Assembly: GCA_910577175.1 (NCBI GenBank)
Contig: CAJTLU010000017.1
Coordinates: forward strand, 1 to 64,000
DNA: 64,000 bases
Reading direction: 5' to 3'
From: an uncultured Lachnospiraceae bacterium
GTDB taxonomy: Bacteria; Bacillota; Clostridia; Lachnospirales; Lachnospiraceae
A program made the translations under genes and the position numbers. Position 1 is the first letter of the stretch, and each line of letters begins with the position of its first letter. The notes beneath the pieces were generated by a model that did not search any database, was not told where the DNA came from, and worked only from the letters and a program-made list of their open reading frames with translations. Below are positions 1-7,733 of this stretch, one piece after another.

Positions 1-73
1 CAGTAACTCCTATTTTCTTTGCAACCTCTCCAACTGTCATAAACCCAAGCGGTATTGCTCTGTGTTTTTCCAT
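1..73 (-). CDS. MerR/excisionase-like HTH protein (N-terminal fragment)
   Basis: The first 24 codons of a minus-strand gene run off the window edge. The start is the ATG at 73-71 behind a clear AGGAGG ribosome site. The visible peptide contains FMTVGEVAKKIGVT, the usual opening of a MerR-type or excisionase-type winged helix-turn-helix (T-V-G-E-V-A-K-x-x-G-V). Everything after residue 24, including any effector domain, is outside the window, so regulator versus excisionase cannot be decided. Confidence 0.6.
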   Translation of the reverse strand, partial: MEKHRAIPLGFMTVGEVAKKIGVT

Positions 74-311
74 AATTGCCTACCTCCTATAATGTATTAT
101 ACATCATTACGCTGCGTCACAAACAAGACCTTTTTCAAAAAATTTGCGGCAGAGATTTCTCCCTGCCGCCTATGAGCAGAGCGGTGTAAAATGACTTCAA
201 AGACCATTGTTTTCATCCTAAATATATCTACTTTCTGTACCCGTTTCCCGTCCGCCTCTTCCGGCGCATGGACTATGATTTTCTTGATAAATGGTAAATT
301 CAGAAAAACGA

Positions 312-361
312 TTGACTTTTTGAACGCTGTTCAATATAATATCCTTGAACAGTGTTCAAGG
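312..361 (+). promoter_or_regulatory. tetR-family promoter with two palindromic operators
   Basis: A near-consensus sigma-A promoter is visible: TTGACT at 312-317 and TATAAT at 335-340, with a 17-bp spacer. The spacer holds the perfect palindrome TTGAACGCTGTTCAA (320-334). A second, longer palindrome, CCTTGAACAGTGTTCAAGG (343-361), covers the start-site region and touches the ribosome site of the TetR gene. Both share the half-site TTGAAC. The arrangement is expected for tight autorepression by the downstream regulator. Confidence 0.8.
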
Positions 362-371
362 AGGATTTGCT

Positions 372-956
372 ATGGACAAAAATGTTAATGTAAAAAATCG
401 CATTGTTGAAGTCACAACGGAATTGATTGAACAATATAATGGCAACATTAAAGACATTACCGCCCGTATGATTGCCACAAAAGCAAATGTTGGATTAGGT
501 TTAATCAACTATCATTTTGGAAGTAAAGAAAAACTGATAACGGAATGTGTGCAGCGCATTATCAGAAAAGTAGTTAATGAATTTCATATGACAAAGCAAT
601 ATGAAACAGATAAAGAGCGCTTAACGGCTTGCGCTACTTATGTTTTTAATTTTTTGTTTGAACATTCTGCAATTTCACGTGTTTCTATTTTAGGGGATTT
701 CCAAAATTATACTGGAAATTGCAATTCTGTACTCACTCAACAGGGGTTTTCGCTGTCATTTATGAATGGTATATCAAATGAAGATAAATCTATGTTTGTA
801 TTTACTCTTACTGCTGCAATGCAGGTGGCATTTTTAGGAAGTGGAACAATAAAGCAATTATTTGGATATGATTTTACAAAAACCGAGGACAGAGCTGCAT
901 ATATCTGTAAATTGGTTGATTTTCTTTTTGAAGGGGTGGTGCAGATTGATGAATAA
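372..956 (+). CDS. TetR/AcrR family transcriptional regulator
   Basis: A 194-residue repressor. The N-terminal helix-turn-helix spans about residues 8-55 and contains ITARMIATKANVGLGLINYH followed by FGSKEKL, the classic TetR recognition-helix and Y-H-F-x-S/G-K pattern. The C-terminal two thirds are the variable ligand/dimer domain, so the inducer cannot be predicted. I start at ATG 372 rather than the upstream in-frame ATG 345, because 345 lies inside the operator and 372 has AGGAGG 8 nt upstream. The gene is AT-rich compared with the core genes to its right. It overlaps the next gene by 8 nt, so both are translationally coupled. Two TTGAAC palindromes in its promoter argue for autoregulation. 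Confidence 0.85.
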   Translation: MDKNVNVKNRIVEVTTELIEQYNGNIKDITARMIATKANVGLGLINYHFGSKEKLITECVQRIIRKVVNEFHMTKQYETDKERLTACATYVFNFLFEHSAISRVSILGDFQNYTGNCNSVLTQQGFSLSFMNGISNEDKSMFVFTLTAAMQVAFLGSGTIKQLFGYDFTKTEDRAAYICKLVDFLFEGVVQIDE

Positions 957-1548
957 GAAAATAGGTGTGTATAGCTCTATTGCAAATTTAATTGCAGTAA
1001 TCTGCTTTGCCCTATCTATGTTATTTGGTTTTGATAATGGCAGTTATTTTTCTTCTATGTTCATTGCATTTAGCTTTGTGCTAATGATGTGTGGATATGC
1101 TTATTTTGCTGAAAAAGAAACAAAATTAGCGGGCTATGTTTCAATAGCTTTTTCCGCAATATATACAGCTATCATATTATTAGTATATTTTGCACAGCTA
1201 ACGACTGTTCGACTAAGTGAATTGACACAGCAAGCTGCCATACTTCTTGATTTTCAGCAGTGCGGATTGCTATTCAACTATGACCTGTTAGGCTATGCTG
1301 TCATGTCATTAGCTACATTTTTTGCAGGATTGACAGTGACATCAAGGACGAAAGCAGACCAATGGTTAAAATATCTGCTTATGATACATGGGACGTTTTT
1401 TATATCTTGTCTGATTGCTCCGATGCTCGGATTGTTCAAAGCGAATAGCCCAACATGGGTAGGTGTAGCGGTATTAGAATTTTGGTGTTTATATTTTTGC
1501 CCTATCAGTATTTTATCCTTTTTGCATTTTTCTAATTGCAAGGAATGA
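949..1548 (+). CDS. Multi-pass membrane protein coupled to TetR
   Basis: A 199-residue, strongly hydrophobic protein with roughly six predicted membrane segments and no motif that I recognise. The start is ATG 949, which overlaps the end of the TetR gene by 8 nt and has GGGGTGG upstream. Position and overlap suggest that it is the target of the TetR repressor, perhaps a drug- or membrane-stress protein. That is inference from context only. Low GC content like its neighbour suggests that the pair arrived together. Confidence 0.65.
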   Translation: MNKKIGVYSSIANLIAVICFALSMLFGFDNGSYFSSMFIAFSFVLMMCGYAYFAEKETKLAGYVSIAFSAIYTAIILLVYFAQLTTVRLSELTQQAAILLDFQQCGLLFNYDLLGYAVMSLATFFAGLTVTSRTKADQWLKYLLMIHGTFFISCLIAPMLGLFKANSPTWVGVAVLEFWCLYFCPISILSFLHFSNCKE

Positions 1549-1561
1549 GGTCTGGTCTATA

Positions 1562-1735
1562 ATGAAAAAAACAGAATGGGTACGCTGTCCTGTCTGCGGG
1601 AACAAGACAAGGTTACAACTACGGGCAGATACAGAACTGAAACACTTTCCTCTCTACTGTCCGAAATGTAGACAGGAAAGTTTGATTAACACAAAGGATT
1701 TACAGATAACAGTTATCAAAGAGCCAGACGCATAG
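1562..1735 (+). CDS. Cysteine-rich KTR-type small protein
   Basis: A 57-residue protein with two CxxC knuckles, RCPVCGNKTR near residue 8 and YCPKCRQES near residue 32, separated by about 20 residues, which would form one zinc ribbon. The G-N-K-T-R motif after the first knuckle matches the cysteine-rich KTR family. That family is carried by conjugative transposons and other mobile elements of Firmicutes and has no established function. The start ATG 1562 lies 13 nt after the preceding gene, so it may be read with it. It is a useful marker that the left edge of this window comes from a mobile element. Confidence 0.75.
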   Translation: MKKTEWVRCPVCGNKTRLQLRADTELKHFPLYCPKCRQESLINTKDLQITVIKEPDA

Positions 1736-1747
1736 ACGCATAGACGC

Positions 1748-1799
1748 AGAGCCGACAGACTTGTGAGAAAGTCACAGTTTGTCGGCTCTCTTTATGTTC
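1748..1799 (+). terminator. Long hairpin after the KTR gene
   Basis: AGAGCCGACA (1748-1757) pairs with TGTCGGCTCT (1790-1799). An internal GACTT/AAGTC pairing lies in the loop. The hairpin is followed by the weak T-tract CTTTATG. It begins 12 nt after the KTR stop codon and probably ends this transcript. Confidence 0.6.
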
Positions 1800-1887
1800 A
1801 AGGAAGCAGTTTCTATAAAGTCAACAGATTGTATATTACAGCTAATAAAGGGAATTGTGATGAAATGCAAAGTATGTCAGCAACAAA

Positions 1888-2067
1888 ATGAGATATTTTG
1901 AACCGTCTGCTATGGATAGTTACTTTGAAAAACAAGACAAACTGACTATATTTTTTGTGTTGGGAAAGGAAGTTATCGTTGATGATGAACAGTTAGTAAT
2001 GGCATTATCAGGTTGCCGGAAATTTGGAGGTGTTTCTATGATAAGGTTTTTCGCAATTGCTATCTAA
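1888..2067 (+). pseudogene. Short ORF, possible mobile-element remnant
   Basis: A 59-codon open frame runs from ATG 1888 (or ATG 1912) to TAA 2065-2067. It contains DSYFEKQDKLTIFFVLGKEV, then an acidic stretch VIVDDEQL. It has no good ribosome site and matches nothing that I recognise. The last ten or so codons look like out-of-frame continuation. I treat it as a decayed fragment. The rest of 1800-2160 shows no gene. Confidence 0.25.
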
Positions 2068-2167
2068 AACAACTTCGGCAGGTATTTGCAAGCCGCCCGG
2101 TATTCATTTCCGCCACAATCCCTGACCGAACTCCAAGGCATCAAACTGACGACATCATAAAAAGAAA

Positions 2168-2202
2168 GCCGGGACCACCGCACTTCGTGCAACAGTCCCA
2201 GC
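2168..2202 (-). terminator. Terminator of the alanine/glycine symporter gene
   Basis: Read on the minus strand, GCTGGGAC pairs with GTCCCGGC (one G-T pair). The loop holds a nested GCAC-GAA-GTGC hairpin and is followed by TTTCTTTTT. It lies 24 nt past the stop codon. The nested GCAC hairpin recurs in other terminators of this window. Confidence 0.85.
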
Positions 2203-2226
2203 CAAAGCCTAACAGCATAGCCGTTC

Positions 2227-3759
2227 TTATTCCTCGCCGTTTCTTACCGCTTCCTCCATGACCTTTTGTATTTCTTCATTATAGGAGAGCACCGGCTTTA
2301 CGTCCTTCCCCTTAAGCTTACGGTCAACATAGTTCCGGACAATCTTTACTACCACCGGCGACAGGGTAATCACGCCAATCAGGTTCGGAATCATCATCAA
2401 CCCGTTGAAGGTATCGGAAATGTCCCATGCAATCGAGGAGGTCATCAGCGCGCCGCTTACGACAAGCAGCACAAAAATCACCCTGTAAATCTTTACTCCT
2501 ACCATACCAAACAGATACTCTACTGCCTTACTGCCATAATGCGACCAGCCAAGCACCGTAGTAAATGCGAATAAAAGCATTGCTATCGCAATAAACCACT
2601 CGCCCGGTTTACCGAAAACATTCCCGAATGCCTGCGCTACCAGCGTTGCATCGTTTGTGCCTGCTGCTGCAAGACCAGTCTCTAAGTCGATGGCGCCGGA
2701 GGAAAGTACCACAATCGCAGTCATCGTGCAGACCAGCATCGTATCCGCAAACACTTCAAAAATTCCCCACATGCCCTGCTTGACCGGCTCTTTTACGTTA
2801 GAATTGGAATGCACCATAACCGAAGAACCAAGACCTGCCTCGTTAGAAAACGCGCCGCGCTTGCAGCCCTGCGTAATTACCATCTTTAATGTAATGCCGA
2901 CCGCCGCGCCGCCGACTGCCTTTATGCCGAACGCAAACCGGAAAATGGATGCAAAGATAGCTCCGATATGACCAATATGTGTAAAAAATACTACCAGGCA
3001 GCCAATAATATAAGCAACAGCCATAAAAGGAACTACCCTCTCGGCTACCGCCGCAATACGCTGCAGTCCGCCAATGATAATCAGCGCCGCTACCGCCATA
3101 AGTACAAGACCGATAATCAGCGCAATCAGCGAGGCGTCACCAAACACATTGGGAGCGTTTACACCGGAAAAAAACGCCGATTCCACATTAATCACAATCT
3201 TGTTAATCTGTCCGAGATTGCCGATACCAAACGAGGCGAGAATCGCAAAAATCGCAAACAGCACGGCAAGCACTCTGCCAAGCGTCTTACAGCCTTTCTT
3301 TTTCCCAAGACCGTCTCTTAAGTAATACATCGGACCGCCGGACCACTCCCCCTGCTTGTTCTTGCGACGATAATAAATACCGAGCACATTCTCGGAAAAG
3401 TTCGTCATCATTCCCAGAAACGCCATAATCCACATCCAGAACACTGCACCCGGACCGCCGATTACAATTGCTGCCGCCACACCTGCGATATTACCGGTAC
3501 CAATAGTCGCTGCAAGTGCCGTACAGAGCGCCTGGAACTGGGAAACTGAGCCCTTATCCTTTTTGTTGTGTGTATCCTTTTTAAATACGCTTGCAATTGT
3601 CTTTGTCCACCAATGCTTCAGATGACTAATCTGAAACACACGGGTCACTACCGTCATAAGCAGACCGGCACCAAATAAAAGAATCAGTCCGACCTGTACC
3701 CAGACGAAATCATTTACCTTGCCATTGACTTCGGCAAGAAGCTCCAGAAATCCCTTCAT
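2227..3759 (-). CDS. alsT: Sodium:alanine/glycine symporter (AGCS family)
   Basis: A 510-residue integral membrane protein of the alanine-or-glycine:cation symporter family, which imports small neutral amino acids with Na+. Family hallmarks are visible: the N-terminal GTGNIAGVAAAIVIGGPGA stretch near residue 90, GGPMYYL near residue 140, and the conserved GAFSNEAGLGSS near residue 305. About ten to eleven membrane segments are predicted, and the length is normal for AlsT/DagA. The start ATG follows GGAGGATTTTTTT. It is transcribed alone: it has its own promoter (TTGACA/TATTAT) and an intrinsic terminator. Substrate choice between alanine and glycine cannot be read from sequence. Confidence 0.93.
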   Translation of the reverse strand: MKGFLELLAEVNGKVNDFVWVQVGLILLFGAGLLMTVVTRVFQISHLKHWWTKTIASVFKKDTHNKKDKGSVSQFQALCTALAATIGTGNIAGVAAAIVIGGPGAVFWMWIMAFLGMMTNFSENVLGIYYRRKNKQGEWSGGPMYYLRDGLGKKKGCKTLGRVLAVLFAIFAILASFGIGNLGQINKIVINVESAFFSGVNAPNVFGDASLIALIIGLVLMAVAALIIIGGLQRIAAVAERVVPFMAVAYIIGCLVVFFTHIGHIGAIFASIFRFAFGIKAVGGAAVGITLKMVITQGCKRGAFSNEAGLGSSVMVHSNSNVKEPVKQGMWGIFEVFADTMLVCTMTAIVVLSSGAIDLETGLAAAGTNDATLVAQAFGNVFGKPGEWFIAIAMLLFAFTTVLGWSHYGSKAVEYLFGMVGVKIYRVIFVLLVVSGALMTSSIAWDISDTFNGLMMIPNLIGVITLSPVVVKIVRNYVDRKLKGKDVKPVLSYNEEIQKVMEEAVRNGEE

Positions 3760-3801
3760 AAAAAAATCCTCCTGTCCTTTTGGCTAAAAGAGCCCATAAA
3801 A

Positions 3802-3830
3802 ATAATATCGGACAGGAGCGTGTTTGTCAA
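3802..3830 (-). promoter_or_regulatory. alsT promoter
   Basis: On the minus strand, TTGACA (3830-3825) and TATTAT (3807-3802) are separated by exactly 17 bp. This is a consensus-grade sigma-A promoter about 50 bp before the alsT start. Confidence 0.8.
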
Positions 3831-3846
3831 GTCTTTCACTATCTTG

Positions 3847-3985
3847 ACTTGAGTTTTTGCATTTTTTAAGCCGCCTTAGAAGTCACGGCGGCTGTATGGC
3901 AATCCGATTTTGTATTTGTCCGAAGGACCGCGGCTTTTACCGCCGCCGGGACACAACGGCACATACAAAATGCGAAAACTCAGGT
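3847..3985. repeat. MITE-like element with inverted ends (copy A)
   Basis: A 139-bp intergenic element. The left end ACTTGAGTTTTTGCATTTTT (3847 on) and the right end (3964-3985, read in reverse) match at 19 of 22 positions. Inside are an AGCCGCC/GGCGGCT hairpin (about 3870-3893) and the core TTTGTCCGAAGGACCGCG, which is also found at 27.34 kb. The right end stops 4 bp from the capD-like stop codon. No transposase is present, so it is non-autonomous if mobile. Confidence 0.6.
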
Positions 3986-3989
3986 TTCA

Positions 3990-5867
3990 TTATTTCCCCT
4001 TCGGCTTTTTATACGTCGGTACAATCTTACAAACCATATCCCGCACTTCCACATCGTCAGGCTCTTTATACACCGCATTCTTCAGAACCTCCAGGCTTTC
4101 AAAAAATGCCTCGTCCTCCATCTCAATCGGCTTTGCCACGGAAATACGGTCGTTCTCAGTTTTTTCCAGCCCCTCCTCCGCCATCAGACGTTCCTCATAG
4201 AGCTTTTCTCCCGGACGAAGACCGGTATATTCAATCATAATGTCTTCATTTGGCGTATAGCCGGAAAGACGAATCAGATTCTTTGCAAGGTCGACAATTT
4301 TCACCGGCTCTCCCATATCAAGAACAAAAATTTCCCCGCCCTTTGCGTTCGCTCCTGCCTCTAACACCAAGGAAACCGCCTCCGGTATCGTCATAAAGTA
4401 ACGGATAATATCCGGGTGCGTGACCGTGACCGGCCCGCCCTCTTTAATCTGCTGCTTAAACAACGGAATCACGCTGCCGTTACTGCCAAGTACATTGCCA
4501 AAACGCACTGCTACAAACTCCGTTTCGGAACGACGGTTGTATGCCTGTATAATCATTTCACAAATCCGCTTGCTTGCACCCATGATATTCGTCGGATTGA
4601 CTGCCTTATCCGTGGAAATCATCACAAACCGCTCTACGCCGTACCGGTCTGCCGCCTGTACGGTCTTTAATGTGCCGAAAACATTGTTTTTGATTGCCTC
4701 GTTCGGGCTGTCCTCCATTAACGGCACATGCTTGTGCGCAGCTGCATGAAATACAATATTCGGAAGGTACTGTTCAAAAATGGCGTTCATCCGGTTTGTA
4801 TTCCGGACAGAGGCAATCAGCACCGCCAGATTCAGCTTCGGATACTTTCTTTTTAACTCCTGCTGTATCTCATAGGCATTGTTTTCGTAAATATCTACAA
4901 TAACAAGCTGTTTCGGCTTTGCCGCCGCAATCTGCCTGCAAAGCTCGCTGCCAATGGAACCGCCGCCGCCCGTTACCAGAATAACCTGGTCTCCGAGATA
5001 CTTGGTAATTGCAGACAGGTCAACTGTGACCGGCTCTCTTCCAAGCAAATCTTCAATCTCCACATGACGGAGGTTACTGACACGGACCTCCTTGTTCACA
5101 AGCTGATACACGCCCGGAAGCGTTTTCAACTCACAGCCGGTCTCATTACAAATCTTTGCAATCTCCATAATCTTCTTTCTTGATACGGAGGGCATTGCAA
5201 TAATAATTTCATCAATCTGGTAATGCTCCGCTGCGGAAAGAATGCTCTCTCTTCCACCGATAATACGGCAGCCCTGTATCATCTTTCCTTTCAGGTCAGC
5301 ATCGTCATCAATGACGCATTCTACATGCTTGTGGAGATGGTCGCTCGTTTTCAGCTCACGAATCAGCACATCTGCCGCCGCTCCGGCTCCCACTACCATG
5401 ACACGGGAAATCTCTGTCCCGCGCCGCTTGTCCACAAGCTTTTTTCTCATGCGCCTTACAAAGCGGTAAGCAAAACGCGTCACTACTGTGATACACGTCA
5501 GAACCCCTGCGTATAAAAACCAATAGCTGCGCGGCATCTTAAGCTCCAGAAGGCTCATTCCGAGCAGCTGGAGCAGGGTAACGGTCAGCACCGCCATTAC
5601 AATCTGCTGCAGCTCATACATGCCCGCATAGCGCCAGACACTGTGGTAGAGCCGGAAAAACCAGAACACCACAAGCACCGTGAGAATATTCGGCAGCAAA
5701 GTCTGCCATATATTTTCCAGATAAGGTCCTTGAATTTTCTCAAATGAAAACTCAATCCGCAACATCAGCGCCAGCACAGAAGAAACAGCTACCGCCGCTG
5801 CATCCAGAATCACCAGCAGAAACTGACGCAGAATTAATTCTTTGTCATGAACCCGTTTTCCTATCAT
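3990..5867 (-). CDS. CapD/FlaA1-type nucleotide-sugar 4,6-dehydratase
   Basis: A 625-residue membrane-anchored member of the CapD/WbpM/PglF family, which converts UDP-GlcNAc to a 4-keto-6-deoxy sugar for capsule, exopolysaccharide or protein glycosylation. Four membrane segments occupy about residues 10-130. A first Rossmann-like domain starts at VMVVGAGAAADVL. The SDR domain starts at ILVTGGGGSIGSELC near residue 285. The active-site segment STDKAVNPTNIMGASKR carries Met where short SDRs have Tyr, as is known for this family. I prefer ATG 5867, with GAGGGA upstream, over the in-frame ATG 5897. It has its own promoter. No other polysaccharide genes lie next to it. Confidence 0.9.
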   Translation of the reverse strand: MIGKRVHDKELILRQFLLVILDAAAVAVSSVLALMLRIEFSFEKIQGPYLENIWQTLLPNILTVLVVFWFFRLYHSVWRYAGMYELQQIVMAVLTVTLLQLLGMSLLELKMPRSYWFLYAGVLTCITVVTRFAYRFVRRMRKKLVDKRRGTEISRVMVVGAGAAADVLIRELKTSDHLHKHVECVIDDDADLKGKMIQGCRIIGGRESILSAAEHYQIDEIIIAMPSVSRKKIMEIAKICNETGCELKTLPGVYQLVNKEVRVSNLRHVEIEDLLGREPVTVDLSAITKYLGDQVILVTGGGGSIGSELCRQIAAAKPKQLVIVDIYENNAYEIQQELKRKYPKLNLAVLIASVRNTNRMNAIFEQYLPNIVFHAAAHKHVPLMEDSPNEAIKNNVFGTLKTVQAADRYGVERFVMISTDKAVNPTNIMGASKRICEMIIQAYNRRSETEFVAVRFGNVLGSNGSVIPLFKQQIKEGGPVTVTHPDIIRYFMTIPEAVSLVLEAGANAKGGEIFVLDMGEPVKIVDLAKNLIRLSGYTPNEDIMIEYTGLRPGEKLYEERLMAEEGLEKTENDRISVAKPIEMEDEAFFESLEVLKNAVYKEPDDVEVRDMVCKIVPTYKKPKGK

Positions 5868-5945
5868 AATAACTTCCCTCTTTTGCTTTCTAATCAATTT
5901 CCGGTTCTTCTATTATTTCCCGACATCTTCTGAATAACCCGCACT

Positions 5946-5974
5946 ATTATAACATCTCACTGTTAAAAATACAA
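5946..5974 (-). promoter_or_regulatory. Promoter of the capD-like gene
   Basis: On the minus strand, TTGTAT (5974-5969), a 17-bp spacer and TATAAT (5951-5946), about 80 bp before the chosen start. The promoter begins 10 bp from a single repeat end (5984-6006). Confidence 0.75.
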
Positions 5975-5983
5975 GTATCGTGT

Positions 5984-6006
5984 AGCTTGAGTTTCCGCAG
6001 TCTTTA
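5984..6006. repeat. Solo end of the MITE-like family
   Basis: AGCTTGAGTTTCCGCAGTCT matches the inverted-end consensus CTTGAGTTTCCGCATTTT of the other elements, but no partner end is visible nearby. It lies between the ispF stop and the capD-like promoter, perhaps a decayed copy. Confidence 0.4.
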
Positions 6007-6017
6007 TCTTCTGCAGT

Positions 6018-6614
6018 TCAGCCTTGTGTCTCCTGTGTGCAGCCGTTGCAGCCTCCACAGCCGCCGCAGCTCCGTGTAATTTCATTTCCGGACTCGTCAA
6101 AGGCATATACTGTCATATTCCCGCCATCCTCCAGATAGTCGTGCGCCGTATTTAAAAGACATACCGCCTGTGCGGCAATTCCCTCTCCTGTTCCGGTAAA
6201 ACCGAGTCCTTCCTCCGTAGTTGCTTTAATATTAATCTGATTTTTCGCTATTCCAAGCGTCTCCGCTATATTTTCGCGCATTTCCGGAATATAGGGAGCG
6301 AGCTTCGGGCTTTGTGCAATGATGGTAGCATCGATATTGCCTACAAGATAATGCTCTTCTGCCAGTAAATCTGCCGTCTTTTTCAAAAGCACCACGCTGG
6401 ATATTCCGCCGTACTCCGGGGCATTGTCCGGAAAATGAGTCCCGATGTCGCCTAACGCTGCCGCTCCGAGCAGGGCATCCATAATTGCATGTAACAGGAC
6501 ATCCGCATCCGAGTGTCCAAGCAGTCCTTTTTCATAAGGGATTGCAACCCCCCCGAGTACCAACGCGCGGTTTTCCACCAAGCGATGCACATCATAGCCT
6601 GTTCCGATTCTCAT
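6018..6614 (-). CDS. ispF: 2-C-methyl-D-erythritol 2,4-cyclodiphosphate synthase
   Basis: IspF catalyses the cyclisation step of the MEP isoprenoid pathway in the cytoplasm. The metal-binding start RIGTGYDVHRL, GHSDADVLLHAIMDALLGA and the C-terminal NIKATTEEGLGFTGTGEGIA are all intact. Start ATG 6614 follows AAGGAGG; the upstream in-frame start lies within mutY and has no ribosome site. The usual protein is about 160 residues, but this one is 198. The extra 40 residues form a short acidic strand and a tail with Cys 183, 186, 189 and 192 in a CGGCGGCNGC pattern, which is not part of the known fold. The gene overlaps the end of mutY by 23 nt, so the two are co-transcribed. Confidence 0.93.
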   Translation of the reverse strand: MRIGTGYDVHRLVENRALVLGGVAIPYEKGLLGHSDADVLLHAIMDALLGAAALGDIGTHFPDNAPEYGGISSVVLLKKTADLLAEEHYLVGNIDATIIAQSPKLAPYIPEMRENIAETLGIAKNQINIKATTEEGLGFTGTGEGIAAQAVCLLNTAHDYLEDGGNMTVYAFDESGNEITRSCGGCGGCNGCTQETQG

Positions 6615-7722
6615 TATAAACCTCCTTACAGTATGCCTCAAATGCCGATGGCATCGGGTATTTTTCTTTTATTTCCTCCGGGCTTGCAAAAATCCAGCCA
6701 TCTTCCTCTGCTGCCGGCTCCTTCTCCCCGGTCAGTCTGCACATCATTGCAATCAGGCGCTCCGGAACACCTCCGTCGGACTGTTCCGCTTCCATCCAAA
6801 GCCCTTCCATGTGCCACTCGACATGGGAAAAGATATGCTTTGCCTTCTTCCGCTTTGTTACAGCCAGCGTGCCTTCCGGCACTTTTCCTTCCGATATTCC
6901 TTCCAGTTCCAATACATTCGGGAACTCCCACATTCCCGCAAGCAGGCCTTCCGGTTTCCTGCGGTGCAGTAAAAATCTTCCGTCGCAGGAAAGCAGATAA
7001 ACAATACGCTTTTCAATGCGGCGTTCCTTTTTTGCCGCCTTTACTGGTAGCTGCATTTCCCGTCCAGCCTGAAATGCCCTGCACAGATGTACGACCGGAC
7101 ACTGCCCGCACAATGGCTTTCCATTTGGCAGGCAGACAACTGCCCCCAGTTCCATCAAAGACTGGTTATAGTCTCCCACGCGTTCTGGAAGGATTGTGGT
7201 TAAATCTTCTTTTAACTTCTTTTTTGTCTGTTCCTTTGCAATATCCTCCTCACTGCAGGCAATGCGGCTCATAACCCGCAGAACATTTCCATCCACCGCC
7301 GGGTAGGGAAGCCCGAATGCAATTGAAGATATGGCTCCTGCTGTGTAGTCTCCGATTCCAGGCAGCGCCCGAAGTTTTTCATAATCTGCCGGCATTTCTC
7401 CGCCATGCTGTTCCACGATTACATGGGCCGCCTTCTGCATATTGCGGACACGGTTGTAATAGCCCAGACCTTCCCACAGCTTCAAAAGCTCCTCGTCCTC
7501 TGCCGCAGCCAGCGCGGCAATATCCGGCAGACGCGTCAAAAAGCGGTCATAATATCCTTTGACCGCCTCGACTCTCGTCTGCTGCAGCATGATTTCCGAC
7601 ACCCAGACATGATAAGGCGTCGGCTCCTCACGCCACGGCAATATTCTCCTGTTATAATCATACCACTGCAGAAGATATGGTACTGTTTCGGCATAAAGTG
7701 CACGAAGTTCCTGTTGTTCCAA
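6592..7722 (-). CDS. mutY: A/G-specific adenine DNA glycosylase
   Basis: A 376-residue base-excision-repair enzyme that removes adenine mispaired with 8-oxoguanine. Visible are the catalytic-domain start LPWREEPTPYHVWVSEIMLQ, the helix-hairpin-helix LPGIGDYTAGAISSIAFG with the catalytic Asp in YPAVDGNVLRV, four cysteines of the iron-sulfur cluster (C-x7-C-x2-C-x5-C near residue 200), and a C-terminal NUDIX-like domain that recognises the damaged G. I take the TTG at 7722 as the start: AGGAG lies 8 nt upstream, and no ATG with a ribosome site exists in the open frame, which extends to 7824 inside the preceding gene. It is coupled to ispF downstream. Confidence 0.92.
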   Translation of the reverse strand: MEQQELRALYAETVPYLLQWYDYNRRILPWREEPTPYHVWVSEIMLQQTRVEAVKGYYDRFLTRLPDIAALAAAEDEELLKLWEGLGYYNRVRNMQKAAHVIVEQHGGEMPADYEKLRALPGIGDYTAGAISSIAFGLPYPAVDGNVLRVMSRIACSEEDIAKEQTKKKLKEDLTTILPERVGDYNQSLMELGAVVCLPNGKPLCGQCPVVHLCRAFQAGREMQLPVKAAKKERRIEKRIVYLLSCDGRFLLHRRKPEGLLAGMWEFPNVLELEGISEGKVPEGTLAVTKRKKAKHIFSHVEWHMEGLWMEAEQSDGGVPERLIAMMCRLTGEKEPAAEEDGWIFASPEEIKEKYPMPSAFEAYCKEVYNENRNRL

Positions 7723-7733
7723 AATCGACGCTC

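Noticed and set aside
191..388. 65-codon plus-strand frame
   Set aside because: It overlaps the TetR promoter and both operators, and has no ribosome site.
6513..7274. 253-codon plus-strand frame
   Set aside because: Antisense to mutY and ispF; Pro/Ser-rich shadow composition and no ribosome site.
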